From positions 1 through 32,258 of the forward strand of contig JAKOOD010000016.1 of assembly GCA_022701635.1 (NCBI GenBank): DNA of 32,258 nucleotides, read 5' to 3'. Below, one piece after another: positions 1 through 8,821 of this stretch. The translations under genes were made by a program, and so were the position numbers. The stretch's first letter is position 1; each line of letters begins with the position of its first letter. The DNA comes from Burkholderiaceae bacterium. GTDB lineage: Bacteria; Pseudomonadota; Gammaproteobacteria; Burkholderiales; Burkholderiaceae_D. The notes beneath the pieces were generated by a model. The model was not told the origin of the DNA. It was given only the letters and a program-made list of their open reading frames with translations, and ran no database searches.

Positions 1-1536
1 GACTACGCCCGCCTGTACCAGGAAGTGCGCCTCGGCGCCGCGACCGCGGACCCCACCTTCACCTACGACATGACGACGCCGGTACCGTCGGCGTATCCGG
101 TGCTGGCCAACGCCGGCGACCTCTTGAACCCGTCGAACTACTGGGCCGGCAATGCGCTGTATTTCCGCCAGAAGAACGAGGGCAAGGAAACCACCTGGCG
201 CGCCGACGGCGAACGCAGCCTCGACCTCGGCGCCGTCACCCGCGTGCGTACCGGTGTGCGCTATGCCGACCGCGACGCCAGCAGCGCCGAGATCAACACC
301 ATCGACAATATCTGGCGCGATGGGAACAGCGGTTCGGTGGGCGGGGCCGTGCCCGGCCTGGCCAGCCAGATCGCGCCGATCCCGTACAGCGATCTGTTGC
401 ACCGCGAGGGCGTCGGCATCTATCCGCGCCAGTGGCTGTCGGTCTCGAACCTCGACTGGCTGCGCGATCCGCAGGCGGTGCGCGGCACGCTCGGCCTGAG
501 CGTGCCGGGCTTCGATGCGGCCCAGACCTTCGACTTCTCGGAAAAGTCGACCGCGCTGTACGGCGTGCTCGACTTCGAATCGGCGCTGTTCGGCAAGGAC
601 CTGAGCGGCAACGTGGGCGTGCGCTATGTCCACACCAGAACCGGACGTACCTGGCAGGAAGCCGTGGCCGGCGGTACGTACGCGAGGCGTACCGGCGACA
701 GCACCGACAACGACTGGCTGCCCAGCCTCAACGCCAAGCTGGCGCTGACCGACCAGCTGCAGGCGCGTTTCTCGGCCTCCAAGGTGATCACCCGTCCGAA
801 CTTCGACCAGCTGACCCCGAGCCTGTCGCTGAACGCCAACGACCGCACCGGCTACCAGGGCAATCCGACCCTGCAGCCCCTGAGCGCGCGCCAGCTCGAC
901 GCCACGCTCGAGTACTACATGAGCAGCAGCGACTACCTGTTCGGCGCCGCCTTCTATAAAAAGGTGGACGGCTTCATCCAGACCTCGGCCACCAACCTGC
1001 AGTACGGCGGCACCTCGTACACGGTCAGCACCCCGAGCAACGGCCAGGACGGCACCATCAAGGGCGTGGAGCTGGGCTACCAGGGCTTCTTCAAGAACCT
1101 GCCGGGCATGCTGCGCGGCCTCGGCGTGCAGGCCAACTTCACCTATGTCGACAGCCGCGCGCCGGGGCCGCTGGAAGGCCAGCAGACCGCGCTGGAAGGC
1201 CTGTCGCGCCAGAGCTACAACCTGGTGGCGATGTACGACTGGGAGAATGTCTCGGCACGCCTGGCCTACAACCACCGCGGCAAGTACCTGGCCGGCACCA
1301 CCAACTACTACCCCAACAACGGCAACACGATCGCGCAGACGCCGTACTACATGGATGGCTACGGGCTGGTCGACGCCTACCTGAGCTACGGCCTGAGCAA
1401 GACGCTGAAGCTGGCGGTCGAGGCCAACAACCTGACCCGCACCTCGCGCCACAGCTACTACGGCGTGAGCGGCCTGCCGTTCGGGCGCTACGTGGACGAC
1501 CGCCGCTTCGCGGTGAGCCTGCATGCGGACTTCTGA
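1..1536 (+). CDS. TonB-dependent receptor, C-terminal part (5' end outside window)
   Basis: The reading frame is open from the first base, and 511 residues are visible before the stop. They look like the beta-barrel half of a large outer-membrane TonB-dependent receptor: alternating aromatic/polar strands, the segment GYQGNPTLQPLSARQLDATL typical of the late barrel, and a C-terminal Phe (HADF) as needed for BAM-dependent assembly. The plug, TonB box and signal peptide lie outside the window. The stop overlaps the start of the GH53 galactanase by 14 bp, so the two are co-transcribed. By that context this receptor probably imports galactan or arabinogalactan oligosaccharides. The family call is secure; the substrate is inferred from neighbours only. 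Confidence 0.9.
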   Translation, partial: DYARLYQEVRLGAATADPTFTYDMTTPVPSAYPVLANAGDLLNPSNYWAGNALYFRQKNEGKETTWRADGERSLDLGAVTRVRTGVRYADRDASSAEINTIDNIWRDGNSGSVGGAVPGLASQIAPIPYSDLLHREGVGIYPRQWLSVSNLDWLRDPQAVRGTLGLSVPGFDAAQTFDFSEKSTALYGVLDFESALFGKDLSGNVGVRYVHTRTGRTWQEAVAGGTYARRTGDSTDNDWLPSLNAKLALTDQLQARFSASKVITRPNFDQLTPSLSLNANDRTGYQGNPTLQPLSARQLDATLEYYMSSSDYLFGAAFYKKVDGFIQTSATNLQYGGTSYTVSTPSNGQDGTIKGVELGYQGFFKNLPGMLRGLGVQANFTYVDSRAPGPLEGQQTALEGLSRQSYNLVAMYDWENVSARLAYNHRGKYLAGTTNYYPNNGNTIAQTPYYMDGYGLVDAYLSYGLSKTLKLAVEANNLTRTSRHSYYGVSGLPFGRYVDDRRFAVSLHADF

Positions 1537-2740
1537 AGCGCGCCGCAGGCTGCTGCGCGCCTTGGCGGCGGCTTGCGGCGGCCTGGCCGCCGGGCTGCCC
1601 GCCGGCGCCGCCACGCGCGTCGACGCCGGCCGGTTCCACGCCGGCGGCGACGTCTCGGTGCTGGGCTGGCTCGAACGGAGCGGCGCCCGCTACCACGACC
1701 GGCGCGGGCGCCGCGGCGATGCGCTGGCCATCCTGCGCGATGCCGGCTTCGATATCGTGCGCCTGCGCCTGTACGAGCAGCCCGGCCCCGGCCGCGGCCA
1801 CGACGGCTGGCACTGGCCGGCCGACTGCATGAACTTGCCCGACCTGCTGGCGCTGGCGCGCCGCAGCGCCGCGCTGGGCATGCGGATCCAGCTGACCTTC
1901 CACTACAGCGACTTCTGGACCAACGGCAAGGTACAGACCGTGCCTGCGGCCTGGCAGGCGCAGCTCGATGCCTTGCCGAGCGAGGACGCGCGCTTCGAAC
2001 ATCTGCGCGAGCGGGTGGCCGGGCGCACGCGCGAGGTGATGCTGGCGCTGCAGGCCCAGGGCACGACGCCGCAGTTCGTCTCGATCGGCAACGAGATCGA
2101 GGGCGGCATGCTGTTCCCCTACGGTGCCTTGCATGGTCCGAACGGCGAGGACAACTGGCCACGCCTCGGCAAGCTGCTGCAGGCCGGCCACGATGCGGTG
2201 AAGTCGGTGGCGCCGTCCAGCCGCACCATCCTGCACCTCGACGACGGCGGCAACATGGACAAGTACACCTGGTACTTCGACCACCTGCGGGCGCTCGGCG
2301 TGGACTGGGACGTGATCGGCGCCTCCTACTATCCGTTCTGGACGAAGAAGAGCGTGCCCCAGCTGGCCGACTTCATCCGCGCCGTCACGGCGCGCTACGA
2401 CAAGGACCTGTTCGTGATGGAGGCCGGCTTCAACTGGCATCCGACCCTGCCGGACGGCCACCGCGGCCAGCTGGCCGACAACGGTCCCTATCCGGCGGCC
2501 ATGAGTTCACCCGCAGGCCAGCAACGCTTCATGCGCGAGCTGCTGTCGACCCTGCGCCGCACCCCGCGCACGCTCGGCGTGCTGTACTGGGACCCGGTCA
2601 TGATCGAGACCCCGGGCGTCGGCTGGGCGCTGCGCGACGCCGACGGCAAGCCGGGGCCGAACGTGGTCTCGAACACCACGCTGTTCGACTTCAAGGGCAG
2701 GGCGCTGCCGGTACTCGACAGCTGGCGCGGCAAGCAATAA
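1523..2740 (+). CDS. GH53 arabinogalactan endo-beta-1,4-galactanase
   Basis: This 405-residue exported glycoside hydrolase would cut internal beta-1,4-galactosyl bonds of type I (arabino)galactan. GH53 signatures occur in the expected order: GGDVS near residue 41, RLRLY, the HYSDFWTNGKVQ loop, IGNEI with the likely acid/base Glu191, and VMEAGF with the likely nucleophile Glu300. The N-terminus (residues 1-30) has an arginine cluster, ARRRLLRAL, then an Ala/Gly-rich hydrophobic stretch, so it is a Sec or possibly Tat signal peptide. The ATG lies inside the end of the upstream receptor gene (14-bp overlap), consistent with translational coupling. The GH35 gene follows 16 bp after the stop. Length is normal for a single-domain GH53. 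Substrate specificity beyond the family is not shown directly. Confidence 0.93.
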   Translation: MRTSEARRRLLRALAAACGGLAAGLPAGAATRVDAGRFHAGGDVSVLGWLERSGARYHDRRGRRGDALAILRDAGFDIVRLRLYEQPGPGRGHDGWHWPADCMNLPDLLALARRSAALGMRIQLTFHYSDFWTNGKVQTVPAAWQAQLDALPSEDARFEHLRERVAGRTREVMLALQAQGTTPQFVSIGNEIEGGMLFPYGALHGPNGEDNWPRLGKLLQAGHDAVKSVAPSSRTILHLDDGGNMDKYTWYFDHLRALGVDWDVIGASYYPFWTKKSVPQLADFIRAVTARYDKDLFVMEAGFNWHPTLPDGHRGQLADNGPYPAAMSSPAGQQRFMRELLSTLRRTPRTLGVLYWDPVMIETPGVGWALRDADGKPGPNVVSNTTLFDFKGRALPVLDSWRGKQ

Positions 2741-2756
2741 TGTACAAAGAGAGACG

Positions 2757-5225
2757 ATGAAGATGACGATCCACCACCGCCATGCGGCCGCCTTGGTGTG
2801 CGCGCTGCTGTTCCCCGGCGCGGCCGCGCTGGCTGCGTTTAATTCCGATCAATTGCTGACGGTCGACGCCAGCGCACCCGTCAGCGCGCCGCTCGAAGGC
2901 CACCTGAAGCAGGGCAGCAACCGTTCGCCGCAGGGCGCCACCATCGGCATCAACAGCCGCTACCTGACCCGCGCCGGCAAGCCCTGGCTGCCGGTGATGG
3001 GCGAATTCCACTACACCCGCATGCCGGCCTCGCAGTGGGAACTCGAACTGCGCAAGATGAAGGCGGCCGGCGTCGACGTCGTCGCCAGCTACATCATCTG
3101 GAACCACCACGAGGAGCAGGAAGGCAAGTTCGACTGGAGCGGCCGGCGCGACCTGCGCCGTTTCGTCGAACTGTGCCGCAAGGTCGGCCTCGACTTCGTG
3201 GTGCGGGTCGGTCCCTGGGCCCATGCCGATGTGCGCTATGGCGGCGTCCCCGATTGGGTGGTGGATGCGATGCCGACCCGGGGCGACGATCCGCAATACC
3301 TGTCGTATGTGGAGCGTTTCTACGGCCAGATCGGCCGCCAGCTGCGCGGCCTGCTGTGGAAGGATGGCGGGCCGGTGATCGGCCTGCAGATCGAAAACGA
3401 ATACAACCTGCGCGGGCCGGGGCAGGGCGCGGCCCACATCGCCCGGCTGAAAGGCCTGGTGCTGAAGGCCGGGCTGGACGTGCCGCTGTACACCGTCACC
3501 GGCTGGGACGGCACCGTGTATCCGCCGGGTGAGGTAACCCCGGTGTTCGGCGGCTACATCGACGAACCCTGGTCCACCAGCACCAAGGAATTGCCGCCGA
3601 AGGAGACCCACGCCTTCCGCTTCGACACCCGTGTCAGCGGCGACCTCGGTGCCCAGACCGCCTCGCACGGCGCCGGCACCGCCGACCAGGAAACCGACAA
3701 GACGCCCTTCCTGGGCGCCGAATACGGCCCCGGACTGCCCTTCATGTACCGCCGCCGCCCGGTGCTCTCGCCCGACGACGTGGCCTCGATGCTGCCGGTG
3801 CAGCTGGGGTCGGGCCTGAACCTGCTCGGCTACTACATGTTCCACGGCGGGCGCAATCCGGAAGGGCGCACCTGGCTGCAGGAGAGCAGCGCCAGCGGCG
3901 GCTATAACGACCTTCCGCTGATTAACTACGACTTCCAGGCACCGCTCGGCCCCGACGGCCAGGGGCGCCCGGTGCTGGCGCGCCTGCGCCCGTTCCACTG
4001 GTTCCTGCACGACTTCGGCGCGCAGCTTGCCACCATGACGGTACGCAAGCCGGACCGGGTGCCGGCCAATCCGGCCGACCTCGCCACGCCGCGCTTCGCC
4101 GTGCGCAGCCAGGGCAGGTCGGGCTTCGTGTTCATGAACAACCACGTGCGCCAGTACGCGATGGCGCCGCACAAGGGCGTGCGCTTTTCGGTCAAGCTGC
4201 CGGGCGAAACCCTGGTCTTCCCGAGCAAGGCGGTGGATGTGCAGGAGGGCGATTATTTCATCTGGCCGTTCCACCTCGACCTCGACGGCACCGACCTGCG
4301 CTACGCCACCGCGCAGCCGATGGCGCGCATCGATGCCGGCAAGGAGGGCATCGTCTACGTGTTCGCGGCCCACAAATCGATTCCGGTGGAGTTCGGCTTC
4401 GATGGCGCTGCGGCGGGCAGCATCGCGCTGGCGGGCACGCAGGGAAGCATGCGCGACGACACTTACGTGGTCGATGCCGTCACGCCCGGCACCTCGGCCG
4501 CGGTGACGATCCGCCGTACCGGCGCGCGCCCGGTACGCATCGTGGTGCTGAGCGCGGCGCAGGCCGAGCAGGTGAGCATCGGGCAGGTGGCCGGCGCGCG
4601 CCGGCTCCTGATGAGCGCCCAGCAGGTGGTGGTGGCGGACAAGGCGCTGCAACTGCGCTCGCCCGGCCAGCCGCATTTCCACCTTGGCGTGTTCCCGGCG
4701 CTGAGCAAGCCGCTGGCCGGCACGCACCTAGGCCAGGACGGCATCTTCCAGACCTTCGAGGCCGACCTGCCCGAACGCCGCATCGCGGCCACCATCACGC
4801 CGGTGCGCGACGCGCGCGACGCCCCGCCGGTCAGGATCGGCGGCCCCGCACGCGCGGCCGTGGAACCGGCGCCGGAAAGCTTCAAGGCCGCCGCCAGCTG
4901 GCAGATCGCGGTGCCGCGCGCGCAACTGAAAGGTCTCGACGATGCGCTGCTGAACATCGACTTCGTCGGCGACGTCGGCCGCCTGTACAGCGGCGTGCAC
5001 ATGCTCGACGACTGGTACTACAGCGGCTACGGCTGGCAGTTCGGCCTGCGCGATGCGGAGGCGGCGCTGGACCGGCCGCTGACGCTGTCGGTGATGCCGC
5101 TGCGCGCCGATGCGCCGGTGTACATCCCGAAGGAGGGCCGGCCCGACTTCGGCGGCAAGCCGCAGCTGGCCGCGCTGCGCGGCGTGAGCGTCACCCCGGT
5201 GTACCTGCTGACCCTGACGCCGTGA
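2757..5225 (+). CDS. GH35 beta-galactosidase
   Basis: This 822-residue exported GH35 enzyme is expected to release galactose from the non-reducing end of galacto-oligosaccharides, finishing what the GH53 enzyme starts. It has a signal peptide (about residues 1-26, ending ALAA), then the GH35 barrel: GEFHYTRMPASQWELELRKM, YIIWNHHE, RVGPWAHADVRYGGVPDW, QIENEYN with likely acid/base Glu215, and GAEYG with likely nucleophile Glu322. The last ~400 residues are beta-rich accessory domains, ending in a jelly-roll-like region (MLDDWYYSGYGWQFGLR). The ATG has a GAGAG-type ribosome site and lies 16 bp after the galactanase stop. The stop is followed by nine C residues, a short decamer array and a hairpin. 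Galactan specificity comes from context. Confidence 0.92.
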   Translation: MKMTIHHRHAAALVCALLFPGAAALAAFNSDQLLTVDASAPVSAPLEGHLKQGSNRSPQGATIGINSRYLTRAGKPWLPVMGEFHYTRMPASQWELELRKMKAAGVDVVASYIIWNHHEEQEGKFDWSGRRDLRRFVELCRKVGLDFVVRVGPWAHADVRYGGVPDWVVDAMPTRGDDPQYLSYVERFYGQIGRQLRGLLWKDGGPVIGLQIENEYNLRGPGQGAAHIARLKGLVLKAGLDVPLYTVTGWDGTVYPPGEVTPVFGGYIDEPWSTSTKELPPKETHAFRFDTRVSGDLGAQTASHGAGTADQETDKTPFLGAEYGPGLPFMYRRRPVLSPDDVASMLPVQLGSGLNLLGYYMFHGGRNPEGRTWLQESSASGGYNDLPLINYDFQAPLGPDGQGRPVLARLRPFHWFLHDFGAQLATMTVRKPDRVPANPADLATPRFAVRSQGRSGFVFMNNHVRQYAMAPHKGVRFSVKLPGETLVFPSKAVDVQEGDYFIWPFHLDLDGTDLRYATAQPMARIDAGKEGIVYVFAAHKSIPVEFGFDGAAAGSIALAGTQGSMRDDTYVVDAVTPGTSAAVTIRRTGARPVRIVVLSAAQAEQVSIGQVAGARRLLMSAQQVVVADKALQLRSPGQPHFHLGVFPALSKPLAGTHLGQDGIFQTFEADLPERRIAATITPVRDARDAPPVRIGGPARAAVEPAPESFKAAASWQIAVPRAQLKGLDDALLNIDFVGDVGRLYSGVHMLDDWYYSGYGWQFGLRDAEAALDRPLTLSVMPLRADAPVYIPKEGRPDFGGKPQLAALRGVSVTPVYLLTLTP

Positions 5226-5238
5226 TCGCCCCCCCCCA

Positions 5239-5280
5239 GTGCCACTCGGCGCCGTTTAGCGCCACTTAGTGCCACTTAGC
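5239..5280 (+). repeat. 10-bp tandem repeat array after the GH35 gene
   Basis: Four adjacent, imperfect 10-bp units run from 5241 to 5280: GCCACTCGGC, GCCGTTTAGC, GCCACTTAGT, GCCACTTAGC. The array starts 13 bp after the GH35 stop, behind a run of nine C residues (5229-5237). The phased unit GCGCCACTTA matches 7 of 10 bases of GCGTCCCTGA, the - strand unit of the array at 25761-25810, and both follow a stop codon in the sense of the transcript. Ten is not a multiple of three and the array is non-coding. Its function is unknown. Confidence 0.75.
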
Positions 5281-5284
5281 CCCG

Positions 5285-5337
5285 CACGCGCCGGACCCGA
5301 CAGGTCCGGCGCGTGGCCGGGTACAACATACCTTTTT
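5285..5337 (+). terminator. Hairpin, probable terminator of the galactanase/GH35 operon
   Basis: There is a perfect 13-bp stem (arms CACGCGCCGGACC at 5285-5297 and its complement at 5303-5315) with a CGACA loop. A five-T run lies at 5333-5337, about 17 nt beyond the stem. The T run is further away than in a classical intrinsic terminator, so termination may be partial or the hairpin may mainly protect the 3' end. It separates GH35 from the next TonB receptor. Confidence 0.6.
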
Positions 5338-5419
5338 CGCTCTTCTTCACCCGGCCTGCATGGCCGCCGCAGCGCTTTCCTCGCGCGTACGCGTTCGATA
5401 CCCATTTCGATATCACGGC

Positions 5420-5540
5420 GACAAAAAAAGTTGTTGGTCTTCCTGTATTTACTCCGATAAATTTCTTATATATTAGTGTAGAAGCAAGAGTGGCACCAAA
5501 GCAGTGCCACGCAAGAAGACAACAACAGAGGAGACAGACC
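5420..5540 (+). promoter_or_regulatory. AT-rich promoter/leader region of the second TonB receptor, with inverted repeat
   Basis: This is a clear AT-rich island in otherwise GC-rich DNA. A weak sigma70-like pair is possible: TTTACT at 5448-5453 and TATTAG at 5471-5476, spacing 17. Downstream is a perfect 7-bp inverted repeat, GTGGCAC (5490-5496), 7-nt loop, GTGCCAC (5504-5510), which could be an operator or a leader hairpin. An AGAGGAGA ribosome site at 5527-5534 precedes the ATG at 5541. The promoter assignment is tentative; the AT island and the inverted repeat are directly visible. Between the hairpin after GH35 and this island (5338-5419) nothing recognisable was seen. Confidence 0.4.
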
Positions 5541-8500
5541 ATGAACAAGCACTGGAAGGGTGCCGCGCGGCGCCGGCTGGATGCCGGGCGCGAGGTTTTC
5601 GTGATGACCGTCCTGGCGGGCATGATATCGAGCACCTACGCGCAAACCGGCGCCGCACCGGGCGCCACCGACCCGGCCGGCACGCCGGTGACGGCGCCGC
5701 AGACGGCGTCGCAGTCCACCGATACCACGCCCGACAAGGTGGCCGCCAACGGCAACGGCAACGCCAGGGCGGCCGCCATCTCGACCGTCAACGTGAGCGG
5801 CTACCGCAGCTCGCTGGCGCTGTCGGCCAACGAAAAGCGCGACAACAACGGCTTGACCGATACCGTGTTTTCGGAAGACATCGGCAAGTTCCCCGATCCG
5901 AACATCGCCGACGCGCTCTCGCGCATGCCGGGCGTGCGCGTGCAGCGCGCCGCCATCGACGGCGAAGGCATGAGCATCTCGATCCGCGGCATGGGCGCGG
6001 CCTTCACGCGCGTGCTGCTGAACGGCGCGCCGATGGCGGCGGCGTCGGCCGGCAGCTGGGGCGGGACCATCAGCGCCAACCGCGAAGTCGACATGGACTT
6101 CCTGCCGTCCGAACTGTTCCGCAGCGCGACCGTGTACAAGAGCCAGCAGGCCGACATCATGGAAGGCGGCGTGGCCGGCACCGTCAACATGCGCAGCGTG
6201 CGGCCATTCGACAAGGCCGGCTTCCGCTCGGCCTTCACCGCCAGCGGCAACTACCGCGACCAGGACGGCAAGTGGGGCAATACCGGCTCGGCCCTGGTCA
6301 GCAATACCTGGAACACGCGCTTCGGCAAGGTCGGCGCGCTGGCCGGTTTCGCCTGGGGCAATACCAAGTACCACACCGACGTGTTCCAGACGGTCGACAT
6401 GCGCACCTTCCGCCTCAACGCCAACCAGAGGAATGGGTCAGACCCGGCCTCGCTCGGCGGCGACTACTTCAACAGCCCGGCCACCGTGCCCTCGGGACTG
6501 CCGATGAACCTGCTGCCGGCCTACGCGCAGGCGGTGCTCAAGCCCGGTGCGGCGATCGACCGCAACATGCTGCTGGCGCTGAACCCCGGCGCCACCATCC
6601 AGCAGATCGACAACGGCCTGATGGGCCGCCTGCCGCGCTACCTGGTCTACGACGGCGCGCGCAAGCGCCGCGGCGAAGCGCTGAGCTTCCAGTGGCAGCC
6701 GAACGAAAGCTGGGACTTCTACCTCGACGCCCTGTTCGCCCAGAAGGGCAACAAGATGACGCAGGAGTCGATGAACGTCGGCATGCGCGCCAACACCCCG
6801 ATCCCGATCGGCCTGCAGTTCGACCGCAGCGATTGCTCGGCCTATTGCACGATCACGCAGGCGACGCTGGCGAATACCTTCTGGTCGCTCGAGTTCCGTC
6901 CGCTGCAGGAAAATACCCACTTCCGCAGTCTCAACCCGGGCTTCGAATGGCGCGCGACCGACAAGCTGACGATCGACGGCCACGTCAACTACACCGACAG
7001 CGGCTTCTGGCGCGACACGCCGTCGGTGCTGGTGGCGACCCGCTCGGCGCCGTCGCTGGTCAACTACAGCAACACCGATCCGGGCCAGATCCCCAAGATC
7101 ACCAGCAACATCGACATCAACGACCCCAGCGCCTTCGGCTGGTACCAGGCGGGCCAGAACCTGTCCGGCCTGCGCACCGACCTGTACCAGCGCACCAACA
7201 CGACCAAGGGCACGCGCCTGAACCTCAACTGGGGCGAGGAAAAGTTCGCGATCAAGGTCGGCGGCTCCTTCGACGACATCACGCGCCGCTTCACCGGCAG
7301 CGACTTCACCAATCCCGAGGCGTGGATGAACTACACCTGCGGGAACAACGTGAGCTACCAGTTCTACGCGCCGAACACCGCGTTGCAGGGGCAGTGCGAC
7401 GGCCGCTCGACCCCGGGCGTGGCCGTGGCGCCGACCCTGTATCCGGGCTACGGCACCGGCGTCAGCGCCGGCCAGACCGCGCCGCTGGTCTACCTGGGCT
7501 CGAAAGTGACCAACGCCGACCTGGCCAAGTACGTGCACAAGAGCGACCACGGTTTCATCACCGTCGACTGGGACCAGTTTGCCAAGGACACCAATTACCA
7601 GTACTTCAAGGAGCACATGTACGGCGTGGCCACCGCCGGCGGCGGCTACCTGCGCGAAAAGGTCAGCGCCTTCTATGTCGAGACCAACGGCCGGCTGCCG
7701 GTGTTCGGCCACACGCTGCGCTACAACGCCGGCGTGCGCTACGCCGCCACCGAGCAGACCATCGGCGCGCCGCAGAACCCGGCCGATCCGCGCAACGCCG
7801 CGCAGAACCTGCAGAACGGCGGCCGCTATCCGAACGTGCAGACCTGGGTCTACGAGACCACCAAGTACCACAACGTGTTGCCGTCGTTTAACCTGTCCTA
7901 CAACCTGACGCGCGACCTGATCGCGCGCGTCTCCGGCTCCAAGTCGATGACCCGCGCCAACCCGGCCGATTTGCACCAGACCCAGCTGACGGTCGGCGAC
8001 CAGGGCGTCAACCAGGGCAGCGTGTCGAACCCGAACCTGAAGCCGTTCAAGGCCAACGCGCTCGACCTGGCGCTGGAGTGGTATTTCAGCCGCGAGGGCT
8101 ACGTGGCGCTGTCCGGCTTCGCCAAGGACATCGTCAGCCGTCCGGGCCAGCGCCTGGTCGACTACACGCTGTCCCAGCTGGACCAGATCTACGGGACGGT
8201 GGGCCTGACCGCCGCGCAGCAGGCGGCGGTGGATGCGGCCGGCGGGCGCGACCAGAAGCACGTGATCATCACCGAGCCTTACGACATCAACACCAAGCTC
8301 AAGGTGCGCGGTTTCGAATTCACCTGGCAGCAGCCGCTGGACATGTTGCCGGTCAAGGGCTTCGGCTTCACCGGCAACTTCACCTACACCAAGCAGACCG
8401 ACGAAGTGGCCGGTTCGCCGCCGGTGGCGGGCGTGCCGCCGCGCACCAACAACCTGACCCTCTACTACGAGCGCAACGGCCTGAACATGCGGGTGTCGCG

Positions 8501-8768
8501 CCAGTACACCTCGAGCCTGATCAGCAATACCAGCACCGGCCTGGCACCCGGCGTGTATGCGTATTCGACCGGGCGCTCGCAGGTGGACCTGTCGGCCGGC
8601 CTGAACCTGCAGCGCATGTTCGGCTTCCGCTACAACACCGACCTGACGCTGAGCGTGTGGAACCTGAACCGGGCCAAGAGCCAGAACTACACCCAGTTCA
8701 CCAACGCGGTGTACGACCAGAACGATCCGGGCCGCAGCTATACGATGTCGCTGCGGACCGCGTTCTAA
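5541..8768 (+). CDS. TonB-dependent receptor, Xanthomonas/Caulobacter oligosaccharide type
   Basis: This 1075-residue outer-membrane receptor resembles the large TBDRs of proteobacterial carbohydrate-utilisation loci. It has a long signal peptide (about 1-35, cleavage near TYAQ), a Thr/Pro/Ala linker, a likely TonB box around residues 81-88 (STVNVSGY) and a plug with the signature SEDIGKFPDPNIADALSRMP typical of the TonB-Xanth-Caul subfamily. The barrel ends in Phe (RTAF). The frame is open further upstream, but ATG 5541 has a strong AGAGGAGA site and begins the signal peptide, so earlier starts were rejected. It is a separate transcription unit: a hairpin lies before it and a terminator after it. 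Import of galacto- or arabino-oligosaccharides is inferred from the surrounding GH53, GH35 and GH43 genes. Confidence 0.93.
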   Translation: MNKHWKGAARRRLDAGREVFVMTVLAGMISSTYAQTGAAPGATDPAGTPVTAPQTASQSTDTTPDKVAANGNGNARAAAISTVNVSGYRSSLALSANEKRDNNGLTDTVFSEDIGKFPDPNIADALSRMPGVRVQRAAIDGEGMSISIRGMGAAFTRVLLNGAPMAAASAGSWGGTISANREVDMDFLPSELFRSATVYKSQQADIMEGGVAGTVNMRSVRPFDKAGFRSAFTASGNYRDQDGKWGNTGSALVSNTWNTRFGKVGALAGFAWGNTKYHTDVFQTVDMRTFRLNANQRNGSDPASLGGDYFNSPATVPSGLPMNLLPAYAQAVLKPGAAIDRNMLLALNPGATIQQIDNGLMGRLPRYLVYDGARKRRGEALSFQWQPNESWDFYLDALFAQKGNKMTQESMNVGMRANTPIPIGLQFDRSDCSAYCTITQATLANTFWSLEFRPLQENTHFRSLNPGFEWRATDKLTIDGHVNYTDSGFWRDTPSVLVATRSAPSLVNYSNTDPGQIPKITSNIDINDPSAFGWYQAGQNLSGLRTDLYQRTNTTKGTRLNLNWGEEKFAIKVGGSFDDITRRFTGSDFTNPEAWMNYTCGNNVSYQFYAPNTALQGQCDGRSTPGVAVAPTLYPGYGTGVSAGQTAPLVYLGSKVTNADLAKYVHKSDHGFITVDWDQFAKDTNYQYFKEHMYGVATAGGGYLREKVSAFYVETNGRLPVFGHTLRYNAGVRYAATEQTIGAPQNPADPRNAAQNLQNGGRYPNVQTWVYETTKYHNVLPSFNLSYNLTRDLIARVSGSKSMTRANPADLHQTQLTVGDQGVNQGSVSNPNLKPFKANALDLALEWYFSREGYVALSGFAKDIVSRPGQRLVDYTLSQLDQIYGTVGLTAAQQAAVDAAGGRDQKHVIITEPYDINTKLKVRGFEFTWQQPLDMLPVKGFGFTGNFTYTKQTDEVAGSPPVAGVPPRTNNLTLYYERNGLNMRVSRQYTSSLISNTSTGLAPGVYAYSTGRSQVDLSAGLNLQRMFGFRYNTDLTLSVWNLNRAKSQNYTQFTNAVYDQNDPGRSYTMSLRTAF

Positions 8769-8788
8769 GTCGGCAGGCTCAGTAGTGG

Positions 8789-8821
8789 ACAACCCCGGCG
8801 TCGCGGCGCCGGGGTTGTTTT
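8789..8821 (+). terminator. Rho-independent terminator after the TonB receptor
   Basis: There is a perfect 12-bp stem (ACAACCCCGGCG at 8789-8800, TCGCGG loop, complement at 8807-8818) followed by a short T stretch. It lies 20 bp after the receptor stop. The T tail runs into the stop codon of the convergent GH43 gene (8820-8822). On the - strand no T run follows the stem, so it mainly serves the + strand, although the stem would also sit at the 3' end of the GH43 mRNA. Confidence 0.8.

Noticed and set aside
2691-4727. Long - strand open frame opposite GH35
   Set aside because: The GH35 catalytic motifs are intact on the + strand. The antisense protein has no recognisable features. The similar frames at 1139-2461, 6438-8792 and 23830-25698 were dropped for the same reason.
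5313-5540. Upstream extension of the second TonB receptor
   Set aside because: The frame is open from 5313, but it would start inside the hairpin after GH35 and lacks a ribosome site. ATG 5541 has AGAGGAGA and begins the signal peptide.
8789-8821. Hairpin as a fully bidirectional terminator
   Set aside because: Only the + strand has a T stretch after the stem; the - strand continues with mixed sequence.
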